A DNA stretch of 64,000 bases, taken from contig CM038220.1 in assembly GCA_021442155.1 (NCBI GenBank), forward strand, positions 79,409,817 through 79,473,816. The letters are read 5' to 3'. This stretch comes from Cymbidium sinense. Taxonomy: Eukaryota > Streptophyta > Magnoliopsida > Asparagales > Orchidaceae. Every line of letters begins with the position of its first letter. Position 1 is the stretch's first letter. A program made the position numbers and the translations under genes. Positions 36,250 through 48,021 of the stretch are shown in pieces. The notes beneath the pieces are model-generated. The model searched no databases. It was not told where the DNA came from and saw nothing but the letters and a program-made list of their open reading frames with translations.

Positions 36250-38375
36250 CTTTTCAGAGGCTCGTGTGAGAGAGATGAAAAATGATGGTGTGACACACCA
36301 CTATGCTCAAAGAGGGTACCGAGTAAGCCAAAACACCTCCAATGCAGCCCCTTACAGGGATGATGCTTGAGGTCGCCAAAATTGTGCCAAATCTTGACTT
36401 GGAAAAATGGTGAGTAAAATGAATGACTTAAGAATGCTAAGAAAGAACATAATTTCAAACTAAAAGCATCAAATAAGAAAAAAAGGGGGGGAAAGTAAAA
36501 TGACATACAACAAACATAAAAGTAAAATAAAATAAAAAGAATGGTGAAAAGTACTTACAAAATTTATCTAAGCAGAGTTGGAAGCCCACTAAAATTTCTA
36601 ATCGCTTCCTTTCAAATGTCCTAACTCCAACCCTTCAAACAAATGGAATAGAATAGGAGACTCCCTCTTGGCCTTATTTATAGAAATTAGAAGAGGTAGT
36701 GAGTGGTTTGCTTTCAAAAAAAAAAAGAGGAGGAAAAAGAATGTAGGAGAGTTTGAATAAAAAAAGAGGGGCGAAAACAAATGTAGGAGAGTTCGAATAA
36801 AAAAGAGAGGGAAAATGAATGTAGGAGAGCTCGAAAAAAAGAGGGGGAAAATGAATGTAGGAATATTTGAATAAAAGAGGGGGAAAATGAGAATTACTAC
36901 AAGGGGTAAATCTTCTTTTTAAAATAATAAACTAAATTATCCTTTGAACCTGTAGCTTCAAAACAAAAAATTATCACCAAATCTGCAACTCTTTGTACAA
37001 ACAAATAGAAGGAGATACTAAATCAAAATCTAAAAAAATCATAGGACTTCCTTCAATCAAATTATGGAATTTCATTCTAATTATGATTTTCAAAATCAAT
37101 AATTTTGTTAATTAGATGAAATTAGCTTAGCCATAAATGCGGGCTAAAGTTGTAATTAAATGAAAATCTGAAATCAATCTCATAATTCACACATAAAATT
37201 ACCTAAAATTACTATACACGATGGGTCCCACACTATCAATGCTTAAATTCAAGTGTCCGAGGATGTTGCATGGTTGCTTCGGTTTAGTCTTAAGAGTCTG
37301 TTAACAAAACCTAAAAACCTATAATAGGAGTTTCAAATCAGTGAAATATCTGAGAAACTGATTCTGTTAGGTGATTGTAAATCTAATCCTCTATTAGCTG
37401 CTAAACAGAGTTGACAGGATCTAAAGCTCTTAAATATATTCAAATTAATTAATTTTTCAAATCAAATTAAGTAACAATCTCAAACTGTTTAAATGAAACT
37501 CTATCATTAAAAACTTAAATTAAACTCAATCCATCCACCTTTCATAACTGTTTATCGAGGGTGACAAATTAAGAAAACTCCAGCTCACAAAGGAGCCAAT
37601 GTCAAATCAAGTGTTCTGCTATGTTTACTCTAAATCAATCTCACGCCAGTAAGGATATGGCTCGTGTCCTAACTACGCCACGGCTAAGAGCTCATGAGGC
37701 GTTATGACCAAAGTCCTCGACGTGGTTCTACCAATCACGTTCCATTATATTATGATCTCGATCGTAGCTCGTATACTACCCAATGGCTCTGCCCTTTGAG
37801 TTGTGAATCATATGGTATACTTGATAGGGCAAATAACCCTCTGTCAGCTAAGGTAGACTTAAGTTTGTCTCCTTAGACAAACACCACCCTAGGTTTATAA
37901 GGATTTCTTGGATGATGTAACCCATGTGTTCACGATAAGGAATCTTAGTGGGTTAACTACCTCTAGTAAGGACAGACTACCGGGATGATGGAACCATGAA
38001 ATTTAGATCGGGCACATCATCATTCCCCCAACCATCTGATTTAAGATGAAATGATGAATTTCATATTCTAAATTCTGAAACTCTACACGCTACTACTATA
38101 CGCTATGCATTTGAGTAATCTAACGACTAGCCTTAATCGAAAGTTCTCTCTCACTTATTAAGAGGTGTAATTAACTACAGGGGCTTGCGCCTATAAAAAA
38201 CCTGGAACAAGATCTAAAGTCTTGGCAAAATGAGAGTGAAATCTCTGGGTAGTGTCTTATCTACTATCTCATATGCCTTCTGAAAATTACACCGCCACAT
38301 TTAAATCATACTCTCTTTAATATTCAATTCAAAATTGTCGAGAGGTCAGTGACAAATTTTTGGAGTCCATAGATT
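36250..38375 (+). repeat. Candidate 5' LTR region of gypsy element 2 (Tat/Ogre-like)
   Basis: This non-coding stretch ends immediately before the primer-binding site at 38,378, so its right part should be LTR. It contains a 35-40-bp minisatellite (36,727-36,890) and no protein-like frame. No copy of it was recognised after the element's integrase, so its left limit and LTR status are not proven. Confidence 0.4.
36727..36890 (+). repeat. 35-40-bp purine-rich minisatellite
   Basis: Four units led by tgtagga at about 36,741, 36,781, 36,819 and 36,855, each followed by a (a)n-gaggg-gaaaatgaa stretch. The strand is almost pure purine with interrupting T. Confidence 0.85.
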
Positions 38376-38377
38376 TC

Positions 38378-38395
38378 TAGCGACTCCGCTAGGGA
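38378..38395 (+). promoter_or_regulatory. Primer-binding site of gypsy element 2
   Basis: tagcgactccgctaggga differs at two positions (G to A) from the TGGCGACTCCGCTGGGGA form found after the 5' LTR of Ogre/Tat-type plant elements, where it pairs with a tRNA (tRNA-Arg in Ogre as I recall). Confidence 0.65.
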
Positions 38396-38639
38396 TAGGA
38401 TTCTCTTTCCATCTATGGCTAGTCATATATGTGCTACAATAGCAATAAAATTTTTGAAAATTCAAAATAAAAAATGATGATTTAAGTGTGTAATAAATTT
38501 AATTTGAGACCCTATGTAGAATGAATCATTTTGTAGAGTATATCTTTATTACACTATTATTTGTTCTATAGTACCTCTGCATCTTGAAAGTATGGGGTAA
38601 AATAATAATTGCTAATTACTAATCCCCATCTTTCACTTT

Positions 38640-40110
38640 TACAGAATGGATCTACAAAGCACTCCTTTCACCTCAAGGTGGTGGTGCATCTACACAATAG
38701 CGTCATCATCAGATGTGAGGGCTACCATTCAATTTGGTAGCTTGAATTTCACTATCGTGCTACTGACTCAAGTACCCATGGTACATTAGGAGGCCATGTT
38801 GGAAGGCCTCAAGTTATTAACTCTTCTGCCATGTATGCACCAGGTTCAACAACCTATCAAGGAGTTCTCCCAATGGAGAACTTCTTTTCAAAAGGCTAGG
38901 TCAATCAGCTCCATGATGAAATATCCGTCGATGGGAAAAGCTATGTCTTTAATTCTCGTATGCTGCGATTGAACCTTTATACACGGAAAGCATGATCATA
39001 AAGCTTCCTCATCATAAAGCAAATTAACCGGAAGATAGAAGGAGAAACGGCGAGGGATCGAGATCCCCTTTGAATGACTAGTGAATAAGCGATCTATTGT
39101 TGGGCGAGTATTCCTACCCAACAACTTTGACAATCTAAAGTGGGTAAAGAGGAATAGCTCTGGCGAAGTAAAATCTTTAGAACCAACCACGTCAAGCTCC
39201 ACCTATAAGGAGATAGCGAAATATCTGGGGATATATAAAGTTATCAAAGTAGCTAAGAACAAATGCTAATGAAAAGAATATTTCAGAGGCTTGTGGTGAT
39301 GGAAAATACTGAAGCTCCGCTAAGAAAGTTGTCATCTCTTCTGGAAACTAGCCAACGAGCCAAGTACGCTTCGCATGGTGAGCATCAAATCGTGACACTT
39401 CGACCTCGTGTCCAAGAATCCATTGTCGAAAGGTCCCAACGAAAGGATAAGCAAATATGGAGGCCAATGCCCCGTAATGAAACTTTAAAGAATGGAAGAG
39501 GTGTGACATCTGACACATATACTTAGAAATCTACCTTAAAATCAACTCATCAGAAGTGGATACCCAAAAGAAGGGATATCACTGATGAAAGATATGATGG
39601 TCAACACCCTGTAGAATCCTCTAGGGGATCCCATCGCCGAACAGTTTCACCCCAACAAGAGAAGGTTGACGTTGATCGTGGTCCTTTAATAGAAGAAGTA
39701 TTTGTTCCGCACATTAAACCAGAGATCCACTGGACACGTCGATCAAAAATTTGTGTGCAAGAAAAAAATAATGAAGAGGACAACATGGAAGTGGAAGTTG
39801 TCTATGTGGTCAGAGATATAGGTGAACTTTTCGCTCAGCACCATCACCAGCAATGCGAATCCAAGGAATCTGAACCTGAATTTGACGCTTATAAAGAAGA
39901 GTCTTTACATAAGCAAATAGAAGATGGATCTTCGATCTTTGCTGAAGAAGAAGAAGAAGACCAGAATGAGAAAGATATCATGGGTGTCAGCTACATGGTT
40001 GAACCAGAAATGATCGACACTTTTATAATTAGCGTCATCATTACAAGTAATGTCTACAAATACACAGAAGGGGTAGTCATGTTCTCCCCCTGAAAATGAG
40101 CAAGGAGCAA
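38640..40110 (+). pseudogene. ORF1-like region upstream of gag, element 2
   Basis: Open pieces at 39,081-39,269, 39,263-39,526 and 39,755-40,093 lie between the primer-binding site and gag. The last gives an acidic, Glu-rich peptide (EEEEEDQNEKDI) after a histidine patch. Ogre elements carry an extra ORF of unknown function exactly here, so position is the main argument. I recognise no domain. The three pieces are in different frames with gaps between them. Confidence 0.45.
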
Positions 40111-40129
40111 ACAACAACAAGAAATAGAA

Positions 40130-41640
40130 GAATAAGATGAGCCTGTACTGATTGATGCCATGACACTAGCTAGAGAGCAAAGAGAAATGCAGCATCAAAT
40201 GGAGGTCAAAGATAAGGAGATTACATAGCTTGGTACTAAAATGAATGATATGATGGTACAAATGAACATCATAATGGTGATGTTGCAGAAGAATATTACA
40301 TCAAGTAAAGCGCCTGTTTTGTCTGCTAATCAACAGGCAACTAATAATGCAATTTCTATACAACCAACCACTGTGGTATCTTAAGCTCCTACAGTATATG
40401 CTAGTGATGAGAGCGAAGTTAACCTACCACTCTATAATTCAAAATCTACACCTGAACGTAATACGCTTGAACAATAATCAATGAAAAGATAAAGTCAGTC
40501 ATAGCCTCAGAGCAGGTTGAAAAGCTGGTGAGTAAGGTTCGCCCTTACCCAGTTGAATATGACCAAGTGTCATACCCTAAAGGTTACTCAATGCTGAAAT
40601 TTAATATTTTTAGTGGGCTTGGTAATCCAAAGAAACACCTAGCCCAATTTAAGGCTACATGTGATAACACAGGAGAGAATGATGCACCACTTTTCTGTCA
40701 ATTCATCAGTAGCCTAACCTCAACCGCTTTTGAATGGTATGCAGAATTGTCAAATGATTATGTTAAAATATTTGCCGAATTAGAGACTATATTTGTGAAA
40801 AGATTTGCAATGCAAGTGAGAAAATCACAATGTTGACCCCCGAAAGGAGGATAGATGAGTCTATGATAAAATTTATAAGTCATTAGTGCAACCTAAGTAT
40901 GAAGTGCGAGCAACAATTGGAAGAAGAACATGTGATCCAATTGCTAATGGGCAATATGGATGATAAAATGGCACCATTTCTATGCATGGCGTCGATTGTA
41001 ACATTCCAGGACTTGCTCGATAGGGTGGCTAAATTTGAAAAGTCATCTAAGTCATTATGAGATAAAGCAAAAAAACCTTAGACTCAAGAAAAAATGAAAT
41101 TCATGCTGCTTCCTATAGCTCAAATGGCGAAAAATGAGGGATATATAATGTGGATAATGGAAAATAGCTAATGTATAATGATGATAAGGGAAAGAAGCCT
41201 GTCTATTCTAATCCACAGCCAAAATTAGTATTGAGAGGAAATGACAAACCTCAGACTTTTGCAAGTGGTAGGGAGCGTCCTAAACAAGCGATATCTCTTA
41301 AGGAAAATATGGACAAAGAATATTCCTTTAGAAGGGACAATGTGGATTATTATTTGAAGCGGTCAATCTATTACAAAATTAAAAGCATGAATAAATTGAT
41401 CAAGTAAACAATCCAAATTATTGTCCCTATTATCGGATGATCAGTCATCCTATTGAAGATTGTTATGTCTTCAAAGATTGGCTAGAAAGGAAGTATCGGC
41501 GAGGTGAATTTACACTATCTGATAGTGTTCTAGTCAACCCAAAAAGAGAGTCTATAAGGATGATTACGTCCTCTTTTGTATCATCTAACAAAGATAAACA
41601 GAGGAGAAATCAGTTCAAACTGAAGAATGGTAAACAGTAG
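40130..41640 (+). pseudogene. gag of gypsy element 2
   Basis: An N-terminal Met/Gln-rich, coiled-coil-like piece (about 40,160-40,290) is followed by the gag core at 40,528-40,836: YPKGYSMLKFNIFSGLGNP, then KKHLAQF, and further on AFEWYAEL, the conserved Trp-Tyr of the plant gag domain. After a frameshift come the LLDRVAKFE region (about 41,000-41,045) and a C-terminal His/Cys piece HPIEDCYVFKDWLERKY at 41,440-41,500. Gag would package the element RNA. Stops separate the parts. Confidence 0.8.
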
Positions 41641-42699
41641 TCTCCAAATAGACCATGAAGATGCTGAAGTAGCTAAAAGACGTCCCTAGTGTTAAGTGGA
41701 AATCACCACTTGAATGTATATTGGACTTAAGAGAGATGCCTAAACCAAGTATTTGGGCTTCTCAGCGACATTTTGATAAGGCTACTTCGTCACAGTATGA
41801 GAATCAGTCTACTAAATGCAAGCCTATAAATCAAAGAAGCTGGCTAAGAAAAGAAAGATCAAGAAGAGAATCACAACTCAAAAGATCATTAATAATCTAG
41901 AGGAGCATCATCAGCCGGCAAGACAGTCATTTAGGCTTGTAGACTTCAGACCTAAACTTCGCATTGCTGAATCAGATGAAGAAGATAATGGTGAATATTG
42001 TCCAGTACAAACATGCCGAATCATCTGTGTGATGTCAGATGTTCTTCAACATCAATTACTCCAAAATGATAAGGGAAGTCAGACAGACTTGAGCAACCCG
42101 TCCAAATTTTTATCAGGAAAGCAAGAAGAGCCTGAGAAGCTAACGTCTGAATTTTATTTAATGACTCAACAAAACAATAACAGTTCAGATGAAGATCTAT
42201 GTTTTCCCGACTGAGAAGAGTCAGACTCATCCATATCATCACGTATGAAATGTATGATGTTGAAAAATGAGTCTAACCCTTTTGGCCAATTTTCCAAAAT
42301 AAGAAGAAAATTTGAAGAAACTATCTCTTTAGAAGAATCTGAACAAGATAAGGTGATTTAAGTTCAGTTGAGAAGTGGTAACGTCTTACCACCTTCACCA
42401 AAGAAGGGAAATGCAAATAAAGATAAAGATAAACAAATTGAAGTCAACGAGGATATTATTCCCAAAAATCTTAGGATAAAGCCTAAATCAAGCGAGAAGA
42501 TAGATTATAATATTCTATCACATCTAAGATCCTACACAAGAGTGTGTAGGCTCTCGATGTCAAAATCGAGAAACTTTGATGCTCTCAAAGATCCAGAGTT
42601 ATGAAGCTTACTTTCTTGAAAAATGCATGACTAAGAATTGCAAACTCAAGATCTCCCGGTAATCATATTTTGAGAAGATCTTATGTTGAGGATCCTCAA

Positions 42700-43190
42700 T
42701 CCTCTTTGTTATTCGAGAGTGATGACATCTCGATCGAATATTGATTGATCCAGGTTCTTCTATCAATCTTATGAGTCTAAAAATATTAAGAGGATTATCA
42801 CTTGATATCTAACATCTTGGGAGAGATAAGTTGATGGTTCATGGCTTCAATGAAAAAGGGAAGAAAATTTTGGATTCTTTTATTCTCTCGCTCAAGTTCA
42901 GGGATTTATAAACAGAAGCCAAGTATCTTGTAATCGATGCTGATACATCATTCAAAGCTCTCTTGGGTCAACCATGGCTGCATAAGTACAGGATGGTCAC
43001 ATCAACTATGCATCAATGTATAAAGTATCTGAAAGATGGAGAAGAATTTAGAATTCTCGGTAACCTACAACCATTCTTTGTCAATGAAGCAAAGATCTAT
43101 GAAGATGTAAAATATTTCATTCCTAAAGAGCCTAAACCAATAAAGCCTCTTGAAGCGGTAGCATCCACTTTAGGAACTAAAAAATAATTT
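42700..43190 (+). pseudogene. Aspartic protease region of gypsy element 2
   Basis: IDPGSS, encoded at 42,744-42,761, occupies the place of the D-[ST/N]-G-S active site, followed by INLMSLKILRGLSL. The C-terminal part at 42,963 reads LLGQPWLHKYRMV, like the ALLGRPWIH end of plant gypsy proteases. One or more stops lie between. The downstream piece to 43,433 is an acidic linker with no recognised domain. Confidence 0.7.
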
Positions 43191-43989
43191 CACAAAGTGA
43201 AAGAGCAGAAGCAAGGAGGAAGAAAGAAGGTAATGTTAACTCTCCATAAAGCACTCAATTCTGCACCTAAGTCAAGCAAATCAATTCCTCATTTGGGAAG
43301 TGACACAGAAGAAGGAGAAGATATTCCTGTCAAACCTAAGGGAACTTATGAGCTTTCAAGAAAAGCAGAGTATGAAATAAGCGATTCTGATTCAGACTAT
43401 AATTTTGAATCTACTTATGGAAATAGAGTTTAGATGGCTGCATCAAGAAGGATAGCTCACTTAGCATAGTCAGATGACTCACTCAAAATTATACCCATCC
43501 CTCAGCAGTGCTTCAAAAAAATCAGTCCACTAGAGGATCATAATATTGAACAATTGATAATATTCTATGTGTCATCATTGAGTGAGAGTGGTGAAATAGG
43601 AACTCTATTTTACAAATATGAAGAGTCTCAATATCACAATTTTGAGTAGCCTGCTCAATATTAAAATTATGATGAGATAGTGCCGACAAGAATACCAATA
43701 TACTATCCACAGAAATTACGAAGAATGATGCATAAGCTTGAAATTCATATTGAGACTACTAAATATAGAACACAAATCTTTAACAAGATGTGGAGCCAAA
43801 GAAGTCCTCAAGCATCATAAAGAAGTGATAAGTTTATCACTAAAGGTCTGGGGTTCATCCATAAATCTCATCAAAATAGCGTCTGTTATAATATAATAGA
43901 AGTTGAGATAGAAACTCATATTGATGAAGAAGATTATTCCCATAAAATTCTTCTTGAAAATGATAAAGAAGTAGAAGCCATGCCCGCAC

Positions 43990-44720
43990 CTGAAGAACTC
44001 AAAGTTGTTGGACAAATAGCTACTATGGATGAACTTAAAGAAATCAACTTAGGAGTTAAGGATGATCCCTGTCCAACTTTCGTAAGTGCCCTTCTGCCCG
44101 ATGAGAAAGTTGAAGAGTTAAAAATGCTACTTTGTGAATTCAGGCATTATTTTGCCTAGACATATTCTAAAATGCCAGGCTTATCCTCTAATGTAGCAGT
44201 TCATAAACTAGTTATTAAACCAGATGCGATGCCTGTTAAATAAGCTCATAGGAGAATGAGATTGGAGATTGAGGAACAAGTAATTGTAGAAATTAAGAAG
44301 CGGATCAAATCAGGCTTCATTGAGGAGAAGTATGCATATTGGATAGCCAATATTGTTCTAGTTAGAAAGAAGAACAGCCAAATCCGTATCTGCATTGACT
44401 TCCAGGACTTAAATAAGGCGTGCTCAAAAGATGACTTTTTGCTTCCAATATCAAAACTATTGGTGGACAACACTTCCAACTATGACATGTTCTCATTCAT
44501 AGACGGATCATCGAGATACAACCAAATCAAGATGGTGCCTGAAGATGAAAGACATACATCATTTAGAACACCCATTGGCATCTATTGCTATACGGTCATG
44601 CCCTTTGGCTTGAAAATACTAGAGCTACATACCGAAGAGCCATGACACATATTTTTGATGAGTTGATTCATCAAAAGATGGAATGTTATGTCGATAATTT
44701 TGGTAGTAAAGAGTTTGAAT
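43990..44720 (+). pseudogene. Reverse transcriptase of gypsy element 2
   Basis: The longest coherent coding stretch in the window. The frame at 44,256-44,645 contains EIKKRIKSGFIEEKYAYWIA, RKKNSQIRICIDFQDLNKAC, FIDGSSRYNQIKM and YCYTVMPFGLK, the ordered RT motifs of Tat-like elements. Upstream, after stops, is the N-terminal MPGLSSNVAVHKLVIKP. The catalytic YVDD is YVDN here (44,687-44,698), with a frame change just after, so the polymerase would be dead. Sequence 44,700-44,985 continues the RT connection region. Confidence 0.88.
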
Positions 44721-44999
44721 CATGAAAATCACTTTGAAGACTTGAGAATTGTACTAGAGAGAATTACAAAATATGATCTCAAGATGAATCCTCTAAAATG
44801 TGCATTTGGAATATCCTCCGAAAAATTATTGGGGTACATTGTACGTCACAGAGGTATTGAAATTGATCCTACTAAAATCAAGGCAATCATGGAGATGCCT
44901 CCACCGAAAAGTTTGCGTCAGCTCCATTCTTTACAAGGACAGCTTGCATTCATCGGTCGATTTATATCAAACTTATCAGGATGATGTCAACTATTTGCA

Positions 45000-45445
45000 A
45001 GGTTAATGAAAAAGGATGCTCCATTCAAATGGGATAAAGAGTACCAAGAAGCATTCAATAGCATTAAAAGCTACCTATTAAATCAACCAATCCTTGTAGC
45101 GCCTACTCTCGGGAAGCCCCTCATTCTATACACAGCTGCATTAGAAGAGTCTCTCGGAGCATTATTGGCATAACACAATGAAAAAAGCAAAGATAATTCT
45201 CTTTACTATATCAGTCGGAGGTTGATTGGAGTAGAAATGAGATACTCTCCAATAGAGAAGCATTGTTTGGCACTGATCTTTGCAGTCCAAAAGCTCCGTC
45301 ACTATATGTTATCTCACAAGATTACCCTCATCTCAAGGATCGATCTGCTGAAGTACTTGATGACAAGACCAACGCGTTGGCAATTGGCAAGATGGGCGTA
45401 TTCTTCTAATTTGATATCACATATATTCCACACAAAGCAGTGAAG
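45000..45445 (+). pseudogene. Gypsy-type RNase H of element 2
   Basis: After LMKKDAPFKWDKE, reading frames give LILYTAALEESLGALLA near 45,120 and YYISRRLIGVEMRYSPIEKH from about 45,206, the usual RNase H signature directly downstream of RT in gypsy elements. It would remove the RNA strand during reverse transcription. A stop lies inside the ALLAxHNEK phrase. Confidence 0.75.
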
Positions 45446-45562
45446 GCACAAATTTTAGCAGATTTTCTAGCTGCACATCCCATCCCTGCGGACTCTTCTC
45501 TTAATGGCGATTTGCATGACGAGCAAATTATGCTCATTCATGAAAGAGAAAAATAACAAATT

Positions 45563-45770
45563 TGGGAAATGTACGTTGATGGAGCCTCATCGATCAAACA
45601 AGTCCAACATCTAAATTTTCCAAGAGCAAGAGCAGGAATCGATATTGTCTTCATAAACACCAGAAAGAGAGATAATGAGATGATCATATGGATTAACTGA
45701 GCCAAGAACTAATAATGAAGCTGTATATGAAGCATTAGTGGCAGTTCATGAAGAAGTTATTTTCATAGGC
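45563..45770 (+). pseudogene. Second, archaeal-type RNase H of element 2
   Basis: WEMYVDGASS is encoded at 45,563-45,592 and, after a frameshift, LTEPRTNNEAVYEALVA at about 45,691-45,740. These are the first-Asp and TNNxAEYEAL motifs of the additional RNase H domain that lies between the gypsy RNase H and integrase in Tat/Ogre elements. Its presence is the main reason for the lineage call. Confidence 0.75.
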
Positions 45771-46179
45771 ATTCAAAACTTGCATATTTTTGATGATTCT
45801 CAGCTTATTATAAATCAAGTACTTAGCATCTATAGAATCAACAAGCTTGAGTTAGCTTTCTATCACAAGTGAGTTCTTGAGCTTATGAAGCAGATACTAA
45901 ATATCACACTAACTCGAGTCTCTCGATCGAGAATAGTAAAGCGATTATTTGGCAAAATTAACTAATGAAATGATAAGTATGAATGGTGATTATGTCATGA
46001 TCGGCATATTTACTCGACGAGTCTTAGAGCCAGTAAAGTATCAATCCCCGTAGGTAGAGAGATTATCAAATCCGACCCAGCAAAATGCAACTCGGGTTGC
46101 TCCTCATACTCCCCAAAATCAACAAGAAATTATACCAAGAAGAGCTAAGAATGCCATTGCTTTAGAAAAGCGGTGTGAA

Positions 46180-47398
46180 GCCTTTATTGTAGAAGAGTCA
46201 CGTGATTGAAGGAAACCCTTCATCGACTACTTTAAAGAAGGTAAATTACCAAATAATAAATCAGTGGTAGCTCAAATTGAGAAGAGGATGTTGCGCTATA
46301 CTTTCGTCAACAATACTCTATATCGTAGATCCTTTGAACAAATGTGGCTACGATGCCTAGATGTAAATGAAGCTACCAAAGTGATAGTTGAAGTTCATGA
46401 AGGACTTTGTGGTCCACATCAGTCAGGTCCCAAGATATGGTAATAAAAATCAAAAGAATGAGCAATTATTGGTCATCTATGGTGAGAGACTGTATAAATC
46501 ATGCTAAGAAGTGTCATGAGTGTCAAGTACATGGGAATCTCATTCATTAACCTCCAAATCCATTATACCCAATGATAGCATCTTGGTCATTCAAATGTTG
46601 GGGTACAAATTTAATTGGACCAATTGATCCACCGTCATCAGCTGGACATTGCTTCATCCTAGCAGCGACTAACTATTTCTCTAAGTGGGTTGAAGCTACC
46701 CCATTTAAAGAAGTTACTATTGACCGAGTGATCAACTTCTTCACATAATGTGTCTATGATTTGGAGTGTCACGAATAATTTGATAATGGCTTTTAGTGCA
46801 AAGATTTATAGATTCATCGATCGACACAAAATTGATTAGTGATACTCTTCAATATATAATCCAAGAGCAAATGGTTCGGCGGAGGCCTTCAACAAGATAT
46901 TAGTCAAACTGCTTAAGAATATTCTCATTAAAAATAAAAGAGAATGACATACCAAGCTAGTAGAGGCACTATGTGCGTATCAAACCTACAAGACATTAAA
47001 ACCACTCCCTATTGGTATTTGGGTTCTTCCACTCGAAGTTGAGTTTCCTTCACTTCGAGTGGCCATCCAATACAATCTAACTAAAGAGCAAAATACTTAT
47101 CTAAGAATGGAGGAACTTAACATGCTCGATGAAGTTAGATTGCAAGCTCATCAAAATCTGGAGGTCCATCGAGCAAAGATGTCTAGGGCTTTTGACCATA
47201 TGGTGCGGCCTCGAACATTCCAAAAAGGAGACTTGGTCATAGTGCTGAGAAGGCCAATTATCCCCAATCAAAAATTTGGAATGCGCTTTTGCCATTGAAA
47301 AAGTGTATCAAGGAGGGGCATACTAACTCATCAACCTAAAGGGTGAGGGACCAATGCCGCCAATTAATGGTAGATACTAGAAAAAGTACTATACTTGA
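46180..47398 (+). pseudogene. Integrase of gypsy element 2
   Basis: The N-terminal zinc-binding region is recognisable: HEGLCGPHQSGP at about 46,395, and CHECQVHGN at about 46,515. The core follows: WGTNLIGPIDPPSS, then NYFSKWVEATPF at about 46,668-46,705. The residue where integrases have the first catalytic Asp (W-G-x-D-x-I-G-P) is Asn. The C-terminal part at 47,059-47,298 holds a VRPRTFQKGDLV motif, and a final PMPPINGRY and KKYYT, split by a stop, end the protein at about 47,398. It would insert the cDNA copy into the genome. Frameshifts break it in at least three places. Confidence 0.82.
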
Positions 47399-47427
47399 TG
47401 ACCATATTCTCGAGGCATAATAGAAAT

Positions 47428-47446
47428 CCCCCTATAAGAGAGGGGG
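47428..47446 (+). promoter_or_regulatory. Polypurine tract in a hairpin, first of three
   Basis: CCCCCT at 47,428-47,433 can pair with AGGGGG at 47,441-47,446. The purine run agagaggggg directly follows the integrase end, the normal place of the plus-strand primer. The sequence after it (catttttta) recurs after the second hairpin. Confidence 0.6.
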
Positions 47447-47541
47447 CATTTTTTAGTATATCTATTTAGGTCAACATCATGCTTCATGCTGAGATCCCTA
47501 AACAAACATACTCCCGATGAAGAACTTTTCCATGAAAATTT

Positions 47542-47558
47542 CCCTGTTACATAGGGGG
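47542..47558 (+). repeat. Second polypurine-tract-like hairpin
   Basis: ccct (542-545) faces aggg (553-556), with the purine run continuing to aggggg and then cattttag, as in the first copy about 112 bases upstream. Confidence 0.55.
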
Positions 47559-47689
47559 CATTTTAGATTTATATACATAGGAGAAAGAAATTCTACATCT
47601 CGAACCTCTCTTAAGAGCATAACAATTCAAATATTGATGTATTTGCATATTTTCATCTTGAGAATTCTTCCAACTGTGCTTTAGAATTT

Positions 47690-47706
47690 CCCCTGTAAGA
47701 CAGGGG
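47690..47706 (+). repeat. Third polypurine-tract-like hairpin
   Basis: CCCCTG (47,690-47,695) pairs with CAGGGG (47,701-47,706) around taaga. It is preceded by aattt and followed by gaattttta, again like the others. Confidence 0.55.
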
Positions 47707-48021
47707 GAATTTTTAAAGTTTGTGTTAAGTTTTGAGTTGACGTCGTGCTATACGATGAGATCCTCGAATATATGCTGATTCAGGTTGACATCGAGCGTTA
47801 TGCCGAAATCCCTGAATATATCTATAATTATCAGTGTTAAGTTGCATGTTCTTGCAGGACTAAAAAGAATCTATTTCTATACATGAAAAGGCACATTAAA
47901 TGTCAAGAAATTTATCTCTCAGATTTGCCAAAATTCTAGAGATCAAGTCAAAAGAACTCCCAATTTTGGAGGCTTCAATCAATTAAGTTAGAAAATAGCA
48001 ACCTCTACATCCTAAAGTCTA

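Larger units (their letters stand above)
38378..47450 (+). mobile_element. Ty3/gypsy retrotransposon 2, Tat/Ogre-like, degenerate
   Basis: Domains in order: primer-binding site (38,378), ORF1-like region (38,640-40,110), gag (40,130-41,640), protease (about 42,744), reverse transcriptase (43,990-44,720), gypsy RNase H (about 45,050-45,440), a second archaeal-type RNase H (45,563-45,760), integrase (46,380-47,398) and polypurine tract (47,436). The second RNase H and the extra region before gag are traits of the Tat/Ogre lineage. Many stops and frameshifts, plus changed catalytic residues in RT and integrase, make it inactive. A 3' LTR matching the 5' side was not found. Confidence 0.85.
47470..47825 (+). 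repeat. Short imperfect repeats after the integrase
   Basis: Three variants of gttgacatc-atgct-gagatccctaaa begin near 47,472, 47,738 and 47,785. Together with the three hairpins they indicate that the 3' untranslated part of the element grew by local duplication. Confidence 0.5.

Noticed and set aside
47029..47062. Perfect 11-bp inverted repeat (ccactcgaagt and acttcgagtgg)
   Set aside because: It lies inside the integrase coding sequence, where the conserved L-P-L-E-V-x-F-P-S-L-R-V residues explain the sequence; likely coincidence of codon use.
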